Source of the DNA: Rhodococcoides trifolii
Lineage (GTDB): Bacteria > Actinomycetota > Actinomycetes > Mycobacteriales > Mycobacteriaceae
DNA: 64,000 nucleotides
NCBI RefSeq assembly: GCF_014635345.1
Contig: NZ_BMCU01000005.1
Location: 1-64,000 of the forward strand
Direction: 5' to 3'
The position numbers were made by a program, and so were the translations under genes. Under the pieces are notes generated by a model. It did no database searches and had not been told where the DNA came from. It worked only from the letters and a program-made list of their open reading frames with translations. This document shows positions 7,629-16,264 of the stretch, piece after piece (the stretch's first letter is position 1; each line of letters opens with the position of its first letter).

Positions 7629-9662
7629 GTGACTCGGACTGACTCGAACTACGCGAAACGGGCGGCGCTGCGACCGGCAGAACTGGCGACCGGTTCGGTC
7701 ATGGCCGCGCTCGCCGTCGCGTTCTCGGTGGTTGGCGAGTTGGTGCCGGCGGCCGGCGCATTGCAGTTCATCGCCATCGTTCCGCTTGCCGTGATCGCGC
7801 AACGTCACCGTCTGCGCGCGCTGACCGTCGCGTCGACGGGCGCCGTGGTGGTGGCGTTCGTCGCCTCCGGAACCGGCGCCGTGATCTCGATGGTCATCAC
7901 TGCCGTGATCGGCGGCATCGTGGGCCGCACGAAGCGCCGAGGCGGCAGCATCGTCGGCGTGCTCGCCCAGTCCGTGCTCGCGGGAGTGGCGTTCGGAGCG
8001 ATCACCACCGGGCTGTTGTTCTTGCTCGAACCGTTGCGCACTCTGATCATCAGTGTCATCGACAACTCGATCCGCGGCACCACCGAGCTGTTCGCCCGAT
8101 ACGACGCGTTCGCCGACGCCGCCACCACGTTCGCCGACGGGGCGTCGACGGTTCTGCGCTACTGGTGGGTCCTGGTGTTCGTCTCGACGTTCGTGGGAAC
8201 CGTCATCAGCGCCGTCTTCGCCTGGTACGTCCTCGCCGCGATTCTTGCGCGACTGGACGGGCTGGAACAGGTCGACTCGCTCGGACCGGTGAACGACGGG
8301 CCCATCGGTCCCCTGCCGGTGCGACTGCGCGGTGTCTCCTACCGCTACCCCGACGCCCGTGCCGATGCCCTCGATCGCGTCGACATCGAGGTCGGCGAAC
8401 GTGAGTTCGTCGCGGTGGTCGGCGCCAACGGGTCCGGGAAGTCGACCCTCGCGCGGCTTCTCGTCGGAGCGGAACCGACCGCCGGAACGATCGACCGTCC
8501 GGGAGTACCCGGCCTCGGCCTGCACGGCGGCACTGCGTTGATCCTGCAGCACCCCGAGACTCAGGTGCTGGGATCACGTGTCGGCGACGACGTGCTGTGG
8601 GGTCTTCCGATCGACGAACAACCCGATGCCGACGGGGTCGAGGCGCTGCTCGCCGAAGTCGGCCTCTCCGGGTACGCCGCCCGAGAGACGTCCGGACTCT
8701 CCGGCGGCGAACTGCAGCGTCTCGCCGTGGCTGCCGCCCTCGCACGACGGCCGCGTCTGCTCGTCGCCGACGAGGCCACCGCCATGATCGACCCGGCCGG
8801 ACAGCGTCATCTCGTCGACGTGCTCGCCGCTCTCCCGCGTCGGCACGAGATGTCCGTCGTGCTCATCACCCATCGCATCACCGAGGCCGAGCGGGCCGAG
8901 CGCGTCGTGCATCTCGAACGCGGCGCAGTCGTGGACCATCGCCGCGAGTGGATGGCGCCCGCGCCGATGCATCCGCCGCTCGCCGAGAGTCCCGGGGTGG
9001 GTCCGGTCGTGCTGGAACTGCGCGGATTGGGTCACGTCTACGCCCGCAGAACCCCTTGGGCAACAAGGGCATTGACCGGAATCGACCTCGCCGTTCACCG
9101 AGGTGAGGGCGTCCTGATCGTCGGCGGCAACGGATCCGGGAAGTCGACACTCGCCTGGATCATGGCGGGGCTGGTCGCGCCGTCGGAGGGCACGGCCACC
9201 GTCGACGGGGCCCCGATCTCGTCCAAGGTCGGAACCGTCGCTCTGTCGTTCCAACACGCACGTCTGCAACTGCAGCGACGGACCGTCGGCGAAGACATCG
9301 CCGCCGCGGGCGGTCCCGAAGTGGGCTCGCGCGAGGTCTCGTTCGCACTCGATTCCGTCGGGTTGGACCGCATGATGGCCGGCCGCCGCATCGATCAACT
9401 CAGCGGCGGTCAGATGAGGCGCGTGGCGTTGGCAGGGCTGCTGATCACCAGACCGGCGCTGCTGATCCTGGACGAGCCACTGGCCGGGCTGGATCCACCG
9501 GGTCGTCGCGAGATCACCGGCCTGTTGGCCGACCTTCGACGGTCCGGGCTCACTCTGGTCGTGATCTCGCACGACCTCGACGGGATGGAATCGGTGCGCA
9601 CGAGGACCGTGACACTGGATTCCGGCACGCTCGTCGGGACGCCGGAAGGAGTCACGGCATGA
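7629..9662 (+). CDS. ECF transporter fusion: S component plus two ATPase domains (Rv2326c-like)
   Basis: 677 residues combining three ECF modules in one chain. Residues 1-215 form a membrane domain of about six helices that resembles a substrate-capturing S component. Two complete ABC ATPase domains follow: Walker A GANGSGKST with signature LSGGELQRLA and DEAT, then Walker A GGNGSGKST with signature LSGGQMRRVA and LDEP. The following gene is the T component, joined by an ATGA overlap, so the two genes make a complete energy-coupling-factor importer. The arrangement resembles M. tuberculosis Rv2326c-Rv2325c. The substrate, probably a vitamin or its precursor, cannot be read from sequence; no riboswitch was seen upstream. 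The GTG at 7629 was chosen. Confidence 0.85.
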   Translation: MTRTDSNYAKRAALRPAELATGSVMAALAVAFSVVGELVPAAGALQFIAIVPLAVIAQRHRLRALTVASTGAVVVAFVASGTGAVISMVITAVIGGIVGRTKRRGGSIVGVLAQSVLAGVAFGAITTGLLFLLEPLRTLIISVIDNSIRGTTELFARYDAFADAATTFADGASTVLRYWWVLVFVSTFVGTVISAVFAWYVLAAILARLDGLEQVDSLGPVNDGPIGPLPVRLRGVSYRYPDARADALDRVDIEVGEREFVAVVGANGSGKSTLARLLVGAEPTAGTIDRPGVPGLGLHGGTALILQHPETQVLGSRVGDDVLWGLPIDEQPDADGVEALLAEVGLSGYAARETSGLSGGELQRLAVAAALARRPRLLVADEATAMIDPAGQRHLVDVLAALPRRHEMSVVLITHRITEAERAERVVHLERGAVVDHRREWMAPAPMHPPLAESPGVGPVVLELRGLGHVYARRTPWATRALTGIDLAVHRGEGVLIVGGNGSGKSTLAWIMAGLVAPSEGTATVDGAPISSKVGTVALSFQHARLQLQRRTVGEDIAAAGGPEVGSREVSFALDSVGLDRMMAGRRIDQLSGGQMRRVALAGLLITRPALLILDEPLAGLDPPGRREITGLLADLRRSGLTLVVISHDLDGMESVRTRTVTLDSGTLVGTPEGVTA

Positions 9663-10384
9663 AGGGAACCTTCCTCCGCGAAGTCCCCGGCACGAGCGTC
9701 GTGCATCGGCTCTGGGCAGGCACGAAACTGGTGTCGGTCGCCGCGATCAGCACGTCGCTTCTGCTTCAGCCCTCCTGGTCGATGCTGGCGGCGGTGGCCG
9801 CCCTGTTGCTGCTCACCATGGTCGCAGCTCGGATCACACCTCTCGCGCTGCCGCGGCCGCCCTGGTGGTTGTGGGCACTGGTGGTGTTCGGCGGTGCGAT
9901 CAACCTCGTCCTCGGCGTGGACGCCCTCGCCGTCTACGGGCGCGGTCTGCTGTTCACGTTCGCCGTGCTGTGGGCGTCGATCACCGTCGCGTGGACCACG
10001 CCCATGGCCGAGGTCGCGCCGGCGGTCGCTCGGCTGGCGTCGCCTCTGCGCCGACTGGGCGCCCCCGTCGACGAATGGGCGGCGTCGCTCACCCTGTGCC
10101 TGCGTGCACTTCCGCTGCTCGTCGACGAGATCTACACCCTGTTCGCCGCACGACGGCTGCGTCGCAACAAGTTTCGCAACGTCGATTCGCTTCTCGTCGA
10201 CGCTCTCACCGCCGTCGTGTCGACGGCGATCCGGCGGTCCACGGAGATGGCCGAAGCGATCGAGGTGCGTGGGGGGTCGGGACGCATCACGAAGGACCGG
10301 CGCCGACCCGGACCGGCCGACGCCGCCGCACTGGTCGTGGTGTTCGCGATATGCGCGGCCGGGTTCGTCGGGACTAGTTTCTAG
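9659..10384 (+). CDS. ECF transporter transmembrane T component (CbiQ/EcfT family)
   Basis: 241 residues with four to five hydrophobic segments in the first half. The cytoplasmic helical region has the EcfT-type coupling motif: ARRLRRN near residues 162-168, then a second basic helix ending in MAEAIEVRGGSGR. These Ala-Arg-containing helices dock onto the two ATPases. The start codon overlaps the stop of the S-ATPase fusion (ATGA), which implies translational coupling and fixed stoichiometry. With its neighbour it forms a complete ECF importer in the inner membrane. Confidence 0.87.
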   Translation: MKGTFLREVPGTSVVHRLWAGTKLVSVAAISTSLLLQPSWSMLAAVAALLLLTMVAARITPLALPRPPWWLWALVVFGGAINLVLGVDALAVYGRGLLFTFAVLWASITVAWTTPMAEVAPAVARLASPLRRLGAPVDEWAASLTLCLRALPLLVDEIYTLFAARRLRRNKFRNVDSLLVDALTAVVSTAIRRSTEMAEAIEVRGGSGRITKDRRRPGPADAAALVVVFAICAAGFVGTSF

Positions 10385-10386
10385 AC

Positions 10387-10689
10387 ATGACTCGCGATCC
10401 ACGACCGGCCTCCGGCCTGCCCGCCCAGAGCTACTCGTCCGGCGAGCGCGTCTTCGGCCCGCCCAACGGCACATTCGATCCCGACTGGGCCGCGACGGCG
10501 CTGCGCTCGAATCGGCCCGAACTCGATTTCACGACGTCGGTCCGATTGGTCGAGCGCGCGTGGGAGTTGCTGCGCACACAAGATCTCCGCGGAAGTGCGT
10601 TGGCGGACGCACTCGACCTCGAACCGGGCCTCGCGACGGCCGTCGCCGCGGTGGCGACCGAGACCGCGGAGTTCTACCTCGACCGTTAG
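10387..10689 (+). CDS. Hypothetical small soluble protein following the ECF genes
   Basis: 100 residues, not recognised. The N-terminal 35 residues are Pro/Gly/Ser-rich and contain RPASGLPA, which is encoded by one copy of the recurrent GC-rich repeat of this window. The C-terminal 50 residues look like three helices (VRLVERAWELLRTQDL, SALADALDL, ATAVAAVATETAEFYL). No transmembrane segment or signal is present. It begins 3 bases after the T-component stop and so is probably co-transcribed with the transporter. It could be an accessory factor or just a conserved passenger. Its stop overlaps the converging VWA gene. Confidence 0.6.
   Translation: MTRDPRPASGLPAQSYSSGERVFGPPNGTFDPDWAATALRSNRPELDFTTSVRLVERAWELLRTQDLRGSALADALDLEPGLATAVAAVATETAEFYLDR
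10407..10423 (+). repeat. Copy 1 of the oriented GGCCTCCGGCCTNCCCG repeat
   Basis: Exact core GGCCTCCGGCCTGCCCG, inside the start of the small hypothetical gene, where it encodes RPASGLPA together with its flanking bases. The core contains the inverted repeat GGCC-TCC-GGCC. Four further copies at 16605, 26411, 46015 and 62420 are on the same strand. Confidence 0.7.
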
Positions 10690-12359
10690 AGGCGGGACTT
10701 CCGCGCGCTCAACGCTTCGACAAAGATGTTCGAGATGTCTCGCGGATCCTGAGCGATCCAGCTCGTGCCGCCCGTGGCCGCCGAAATCTGTTGTAGGGCA
10801 CCGGCATCGGCGTCAGCGGTGATACCGACGGTCACGATGACGACGGGGCGCAACGGGTCCTGCTCCTGCTCGAGCGTGGCCACCAGGTCCGGCAGGCTGA
10901 TGCTGCCCGGATCCTCGTTGGCGCCGTCGGTCATCAGAATGATGCTGTTGACGAACTTGGGGTCGAATCCTTCCTTGACCTTGCGGAACGCGGCGAGTGT
11001 GGAGTCGTACAGCCCCGTGTCACCACCGACGAGAGTCGGAAGGTTGCTCACCGCGTCGAGGATGGCCTGCCGCTGCGGCTTGCCGTCGAACGAGGCGGTG
11101 ACACCCTGCAGCGGAACGAGTTCGCGGTAGTCCTGCCCGTCCGGCCCCTGATCCGTAGAAAAAGCCCACATGCCCATCTGGGTGCGATCGTTGAACAGCG
11201 AATTCGCCGACAGGCTCGCGTCCACCGTGAGCCCCATGCGTGTCGAGTCGGCGAACGGTGCAGCCATCGAACCGGACACGTCCTCGAGCACCAACGTGCG
11301 CAGCGGCAGCGCCAACACCGCCCAGTCGCGCAGGATCTCTTCGAGCGCACCGGGATCGCGCACCTGCAGTGCAGTGACTGCGCCGACACCCCCCGACTTC
11401 AGCGCAACCGCACTGGACGGGCGGAACCCGTTCGCCGTCAACGTCTTCTGCGCCGTGTCCCCGGCCAGCAGCGAGGCCAGCGACCTGCCGGCCCTCGCCG
11501 TGTCCGCATACTCCGGGCCGGCGCCGGCCGTCACGGCCAACGGGTAGTCGAGGAAGTAGGCGCCGCTGGCCGGGACCGACTGCCACAGCGGCGCAGCGGA
11601 ATCGGTGGCCGTGTAGTCCACCATCGCCTGCTCCGTCACCACGCCGGTACCGCCGGACGAGACGACCTTGTCGACGATGTCGGGTATGTCGTGAGCGTCG
11701 TTGTCCGGCAGCGCGAACGCCTGCGCCAGCGGGACGAGAGAGTCCGCCACCGCACTCGTGCCGGCGTTCGACACTTCCGTTTCCGCAAGTGCCGACAGAA
11801 TGGCGGCGTCGGCGGGACTGGCGGTGAGAGGATCGCCGATTCGCTGCCCTGGCGCACGCAGCACGTCCTGCCACGACTCGAAACTCTGCGGTTGGTCCGT
11901 CCGACCGATCACCACCGGCACCGTGCTGACTACGGACGAGGTGGCGATCTCGGGGAGCGTTCCCGTCGAACGAAGCGTTCGCAGCAACCACAACGACGAA
12001 TCCGGAAGCCACAGATCGGGTTTGGGGGCTGCTGGGTCGGCCAGCGCGGCCGCTGTGTCGGACGGCGACTGCGCCGAGATCGTGTAGTCGACGCAGTTCC
12101 GGTCGATCGCGGTGGTCGACTCGATCACGTCGCTCAGTGCTGCAGCCACCGTGGGATCGGCAGCGACGGTGACCGACGTGGTGGAATCGCACGACGGCGC
12201 CCGCGAGCCGGCCCAGGCGCGATAGCCGACGACCCCGCCCGCGGCCAGCAGAAGCAGCACCACGGCGAGGGAGGCGGCCCGAGCGGCGCGGCGGCCCCTG
12301 CCTTTCGAACGTCGTTGTCTCGAACGCCGTCGTCCGCCGTCACTGTGTCGACCCGACAC
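10686..12359 (-). CDS. Substrate-binding-like plus VWA domain membrane-anchored protein (paralogue A)
   Basis: 557 residues. A very basic N-terminus (R/K-rich residues 8-27) precedes one membrane anchor at about 30-48, so the bulk is extracytoplasmic. Residues 60-330 resemble a type 2 periplasmic-binding-protein fold (SVTVAADPTVAAALSDVI, then PDLWLPDSSLW). A von Willebrand factor A domain follows from about 355, with the metal-site motif DVSGSM at 360-365, a T in GGDTGLYDS near 446, and MTDGAN near 476. VWA domains bind ligands through a divalent ion. This domain pairing is found in actinobacteria with no firmly assigned role. A second copy lies immediately upstream on the same strand. The GTG start follows a GA/G-rich ribosome-binding site. 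Confidence 0.8.
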   Translation of the reverse strand: MSGRHSDGGRRRSRQRRSKGRGRRAARAASLAVVLLLLAAGGVVGYRAWAGSRAPSCDSTTSVTVAADPTVAAALSDVIESTTAIDRNCVDYTISAQSPSDTAAALADPAAPKPDLWLPDSSLWLLRTLRSTGTLPEIATSSVVSTVPVVIGRTDQPQSFESWQDVLRAPGQRIGDPLTASPADAAILSALAETEVSNAGTSAVADSLVPLAQAFALPDNDAHDIPDIVDKVVSSGGTGVVTEQAMVDYTATDSAAPLWQSVPASGAYFLDYPLAVTAGAGPEYADTARAGRSLASLLAGDTAQKTLTANGFRPSSAVALKSGGVGAVTALQVRDPGALEEILRDWAVLALPLRTLVLEDVSGSMAAPFADSTRMGLTVDASLSANSLFNDRTQMGMWAFSTDQGPDGQDYRELVPLQGVTASFDGKPQRQAILDAVSNLPTLVGGDTGLYDSTLAAFRKVKEGFDPKFVNSIILMTDGANEDPGSISLPDLVATLEQEQDPLRPVVIVTVGITADADAGALQQISAATGGTSWIAQDPRDISNIFVEALSARKSRL

Positions 12360-12398
12360 ACCCTCACCCCCCCGAGTTGCCCGGAATGCTAGCCGATG

Positions 12399-14021
12399 TC
12401 AGCCACCGTTCCGGCTTTTCGATGCGGTGACGAAGACATTGGGTATCTCGGCCGGGTTGCGTGCGACGAAACTGGTACCGCCGGTGGCGGCGGAAATCTG
12501 TTGCAGCGTGCCGGCGTCGGCGTCGTCGGTGATACCGATGGTCACGATCGACACCGGCTTCGCGGGGTCCTGCTCGCTCTTGAGGGTCTGCAGCAAGGTA
12601 TCGAGGTCGATGCCGTTCTGGTCGTCGTCGCCGCCGTCGGTCAGGACGATGACGCTGTTGTACGCCGTGGGGTCGTACCCCTCCTTGATCCGGCGCCACG
12701 CCGCGAGAGTCGTGTCGTAGAGTCCGGTTCCGCCGCCGACCAGCGCGGGCAATGTGCCGATCGCGTTCGTGAGCGCTTGCCGACCGGTCGACCCGTCGGC
12801 CACCTCGTTCAAGGTGCGGAGCGGCACCAGCTCGCGCCAGTCCTGCGAGCCGCCGCCGAGTCCGATCGAGAACGCCCACAGGCCGAGCGACGCGTTGTCG
12901 GGGAACAGACCGACGCCGGTGGCGCTCGCCTTGACCGTCAGCCCGATCCGGGTGTCACCGCCGACCGCGTCTCCCATGGAACCGGAGACGTCTTCGAGCA
13001 CGATGCCGCGAGTCGGCAAGGCAAGAACGGAGAATCTGCGCAATGCCGACTCGACTACGCCGCGGTCGGTGGGCACCAGGGCGATGACGTCGCCGACGCC
13101 CCGACCCTCGTCGAGGGGCGCCAAGTCGGGGAACCGAAAGCCGTTGTCGGACAAAATCGTGCGTGCTGCATTGCTCCGCATCACGTCGGCGAGCGCCACG
13201 CCGGCGGCCTTCGCGGCGTCGCGTGTCGGTCCCACCGGCGCCGTCACGGCGATCGGAAAGTCGAGCACACCGGCCCCGGTGTTGGGTGCGGTGGCCGCCA
13301 TCGGGGCACCCGCCCACGACACCACCTGCTGCTCCGAGGCCACCGCGACCCCTCCGTCGTCGGCCACGTCGGCGAGCCGGGCAGCGGAATCACCCGGAGC
13401 CTGTCCGGCCATCGCCTGCGCGATGGGCACCAGCGCGGTGGACACCGCATCCACCCCGCCCGGTTTTCCGCTCGCCTCGGCCAGCGCCGCCTGCACCGGC
13501 GCGCGAGACACGCTGTTGGACAGCGGGTTTCCCAGACGCAGCGTCGGCAACTGCAGGGCGGTGAGCCAGGAGTCGAAGAACGGCAGCTCGCCCGTGCGAG
13601 CGGCGATCACCACGGGCGACGCTGCGATGGACCGGCTGGCGATGTCCACCAATTGCCCGGTCGATGCCGCAACCTTGCCGATCGACTCGGACGAATCGGG
13701 GATCCACAACGACGGACCGTCTCCCCTCGCCACGGCGGCGGACGTCACGTCGGCGTCGTCGGCGACGATCATCAGGCGCGCGCACCCGAGATCTTCGGGG
13801 GACGTGGCAGAGACGACGGAGTTCAGAACCGGAACGAGGGCGGGATCGGCCGAGACCGTGACGTCGCCGGTGCTCTCGCAGCCGGCAAAGGCGAGAACGC
13901 GCTGGGCTGCGAAGACGCCCCCGACAATGACGAGGAGTGCCGCTCCCAGCACGGCGAGGTAGCGCAGCGAGACCCTGTTGACGGTGCTACTCGCACCCGG
14001 CGCGCTGTGCCGACCCGGCAT
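12399..14021 (-). CDS. Substrate-binding-like plus VWA domain membrane-anchored protein (paralogue B)
   Basis: About 540 residues and the same plan as its downstream neighbour: basic N-terminus, one membrane segment, a binding-protein-like region (DVTVSADPALVPVLNSVV, then PSLWIPDSSE), then a VWA domain with DVSGSM, GGGTGLYDT and LTDGGDD. Both proteins begin with M-x-GRHS, which supports the ATG at 14021; a GGGGGGA ribosome-binding site precedes it. The two genes are 39 bases apart and are clearly a tandem duplication that has since diverged. They may form a hetero-oligomer on the outer face of the membrane. The ligand is unknown. Confidence 0.8.
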   Translation of the reverse strand: MPGRHSAPGASSTVNRVSLRYLAVLGAALLVIVGGVFAAQRVLAFAGCESTGDVTVSADPALVPVLNSVVSATSPEDLGCARLMIVADDADVTSAAVARGDGPSLWIPDSSESIGKVAASTGQLVDIASRSIAASPVVIAARTGELPFFDSWLTALQLPTLRLGNPLSNSVSRAPVQAALAEASGKPGGVDAVSTALVPIAQAMAGQAPGDSAARLADVADDGGVAVASEQQVVSWAGAPMAATAPNTGAGVLDFPIAVTAPVGPTRDAAKAAGVALADVMRSNAARTILSDNGFRFPDLAPLDEGRGVGDVIALVPTDRGVVESALRRFSVLALPTRGIVLEDVSGSMGDAVGGDTRIGLTVKASATGVGLFPDNASLGLWAFSIGLGGGSQDWRELVPLRTLNEVADGSTGRQALTNAIGTLPALVGGGTGLYDTTLAAWRRIKEGYDPTAYNSVIVLTDGGDDDQNGIDLDTLLQTLKSEQDPAKPVSIVTIGITDDADAGTLQQISAATGGTSFVARNPAEIPNVFVTASKSRNGG

Positions 14022-14124
14022 ACGTTCGATTCCCCCCGAGCGGGGGTATCCCCCGTTTGGCCACAACCCCCGCTGCGGCTAGTTCGTTCGACCGCCGAAT
14101 ACTAGCGCTACTGCCCGTTCACGG

Positions 14125-14556
14125 TCAGGAGTACAGCTCCACGAATTTCTTCAGCGACTTCTCGATGTCGCCCTTCAGGGCGCGCGCGACACCCGATCCG
14201 ATGGGACCGAACAGTGGCGCACCACCCATGTCGACGTCGAGTTTCAGCTCGGATTCGTCGCCCTTGGGGGTAACCGTGACCAGCAGCTTGATCTTGACGC
14301 CGCCCTTGCCGTCGCCCTTGAGCTGCAGCTTCTTGGGCGGCTCGTACTTCAGCAAAGTCCACTTGACGCGGTTGCGCATCCCCTTGACCGCCACGATGGA
14401 ACTGACTTCCAGACCCTCGGTCAGCTCGTCGGGAATGGGACTACGCCACCCGTCGTGAATGCTGAGCCACTTCTCGTAGTCCTCCAGGTTCGACGCGTTC
14501 TTCCACGTCGTTTCCGGGTCCAGGGGAACAGCGATCGATACATCCAATTTGGCCAC
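14125..14556 (-). CDS. SRPBCC family protein, Rv0910-like (putative toxin of the Rv0909/Rv0910 type)
   Basis: 143 residues forming a START/Bet v1-like fold. The sequence MAKLDVSIAVPLDPETTWKN, then WLSIHDGWRS, KGMRNRVKWTL, GDGKGGVKIKL and GGAPLFGPIGSGVARALKGDI follows my recollection of M. tuberculosis Rv0910 closely. Rv0910 has been assigned as the toxin of a toxin-antitoxin pair with Rv0909. An Rv0909-like antitoxin gene is present in this window, but at 26394, about 12 kb away and next to ctpE, so the pair is not adjacent here. Without that link it could simply be a lipid-binding protein. Its promoter must lie in the 70 bases up to the actP stop. Confidence 0.75.
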   Translation of the reverse strand: MAKLDVSIAVPLDPETTWKNASNLEDYEKWLSIHDGWRSPIPDELTEGLEVSSIVAVKGMRNRVKWTLLKYEPPKKLQLKGDGKGGVKIKLLVTVTPKGDESELKLDVDMGGAPLFGPIGSGVARALKGDIEKSLKKFVELYS

Positions 14557-14569
14557 GACGCCACATTAG

Positions 14570-14600
14570 CCCGACGCACACCGGTGAGGTGTGCGTCGGG
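14570..14600 (-). terminator. Terminator hairpin after actP
   Basis: A perfect 13-bp stem (CCCGACGCACACC at 14570-14582 with GGTGTGCGTCGGG at 14588-14600) encloses a 5-base loop. It lies 27 bases after the actP stop in the direction of transcription and before the SRPBCC start. There is no U-tract. Confidence 0.7.
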
Positions 14601-14626
14601 CCATTGTCGGGGAATGTCCCAAAGAA

Positions 14627-16264
14627 TCAGTGCTTGACTGCCTTCTCCGCTCCGACCCCGGTCAGCGAGCGGACCTCCATCTCGGCTGCCTTGTCGGTGT
14701 TCTCGTTGTCCTTCGACGTGAGCGTTCCGACGATGCCCAGCAGGAATGCCAGTGGGATGGAGACGATTCCGGGATTGGACAGCGGGAACCAGGCGAAGTC
14801 GCTGCCCGGAATCATCGCGGTCTTCGAGCCGGAGACGGCGGGCGAGAAGACGATCAACACGAGGGTGGAGATCAGACCGCCGTACATGCTCCAGAGCGCA
14901 CCGCGGGTGGTGAAACGTCGCCAGAACAGCGAATACAGAATGGTCGGCAGGTTTGCGGCGGCCGCGATGGCGAAGGCCAACGCCACGAGGAACGCGATGT
15001 TCTGACCGTTGGCCAGAATGCCCAGTCCGATTGCGACGAGGCCGATCACCACTGCGGTGATACGGGAAACCTTGACCTGCTTGATTTCGTCGACGTGGCC
15101 CTTCTTGATCACGCTGGCGTAGATGTCGTGGGCGAACGATGCCGACGCGGTGATGGTCAAGCCGGCGACCACCGCCAGGATCGTCGCGAACGCCACCGCG
15201 GAGATGACGCCGAGCAGGATCACACCGCCGAGTTCGAACGCGAGCAACGGTGCTGCGGAGTTCTGACCGCCGGCGGCCGCGAGGATGCGGTCCGGTCCGA
15301 CGATGGCCGCGGCGCCGTACCCGAGCACCAGGGTGAAGAGGTAGAAGGCACCGATGAGCGCGATGGCCCAGACGACGCTGCGACGAGCTTCCTTGGCGGT
15401 GGGCACCGTGTAGAAGCGCATCAGCACGTGCGGCAGACCGGCGGTGCCGAGCACCAGAGCGATACCGAGCGAGACGAAGTTGATCTTCGACGTGGTCGAG
15501 CCGCCGTACTGGGCGCCGGGAGCAAGGACGTCGCGAGCCGCGGTGGCCTCTGTCGCCGAGCCGGACACCGTTTCCTGTGCACTGCCCAAGATCTCGGAGA
15601 GATTGAATCCGAACTTCGCGAGCACCAGGATCGTCATGAAGCCGGCACCGGCAATCAGCAACGCCGCCTTGATGATCTGCACCCAGGTGGTGCCCTTCAT
15701 GCCGCCCACGAGGACGTACACGATCATCAGGACGCCGACGACGGCGATGACGATGGACTGTCCGGTGCGGTCGGAGATGTCGAGCAGCAGCGCGACGAGG
15801 CCGCCGGCTCCCGCCATCTGCGCGAGGAGGTAGAACAGCGACACCGTCAACGTCGAGATCGCCGCGGCGGTGCGAACCGGACCTTGCTTGAGACGGAAGC
15901 TCAGCACGTCCGCCATCGTGAATTTACCTGTGTTACGCAGCATTTCGGCCACCAGGAGCAACGCGACGAGCCAGGCGACGAGGAAGCCGATGGAGTACAG
16001 GAAGCCGTCGTATCCGTACACCGCGATGGCACCCGCGATGCCGAGAAAGCTTGCCGCGGAAAGGTAGTCACCGGCAATGGCGACGCCGTTCTGCGGGCCG
16101 GAGAATCCGCCGCCGGCGGTGAAGAAGTCGGCGGCGGTCTTGTTGTTCTTGCTGGCCCGGATCACGACGATCATCGTGATGGCGACGAACGCAGCGAAGA
16201 TCGAGATGTTGACGATCGGGTTGCCGACGGTTTCGGCTTGGGCTGCTTGAGCGAGGAATGTCAT
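14627..16264 (-). CDS. actP: Cation/acetate symporter (sodium:solute symporter family)
   Basis: 545 residues with about thirteen hydrophobic segments. Family signatures include GDYLSAASFLGIAGAI near residue 65 (helix 2 of the SSS/LeuT fold), GGMKGTTWVQIIKAALL, and AGLTITASASFAHDIYA. This belongs to the ActP/MctC group that imports acetate and related short monocarboxylates with Na+ or H+. Its start overlaps the stop of the upstream DUF485 gene (ATGA), the usual actP partner. A LytTR-type direct repeat upstream of the operon suggests control by the response regulator at 18915. The DUF485 plus ActP arrangement is well known; acetate as substrate is inferred. Confidence 0.88.
   Translation of the reverse strand: MTFLAQAAQAETVGNPIVNISIFAAFVAITMIVVIRASKNNKTAADFFTAGGGFSGPQNGVAIAGDYLSAASFLGIAGAIAVYGYDGFLYSIGFLVAWLVALLLVAEMLRNTGKFTMADVLSFRLKQGPVRTAAAISTLTVSLFYLLAQMAGAGGLVALLLDISDRTGQSIVIAVVGVLMIVYVLVGGMKGTTWVQIIKAALLIAGAGFMTILVLAKFGFNLSEILGSAQETVSGSATEATAARDVLAPGAQYGGSTTSKINFVSLGIALVLGTAGLPHVLMRFYTVPTAKEARRSVVWAIALIGAFYLFTLVLGYGAAAIVGPDRILAAAGGQNSAAPLLAFELGGVILLGVISAVAFATILAVVAGLTITASASFAHDIYASVIKKGHVDEIKQVKVSRITAVVIGLVAIGLGILANGQNIAFLVALAFAIAAAANLPTILYSLFWRRFTTRGALWSMYGGLISTLVLIVFSPAVSGSKTAMIPGSDFAWFPLSNPGIVSIPLAFLLGIVGTLTSKDNENTDKAAEMEVRSLTGVGAEKAVKH

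Noticed and set aside
12359..12398. Independent promoter between the two VWA paralogues
   Set aside because: The 39-base gap holds a G-rich ribosome-binding site and no recognisable -10; the genes are better seen as one transcript.
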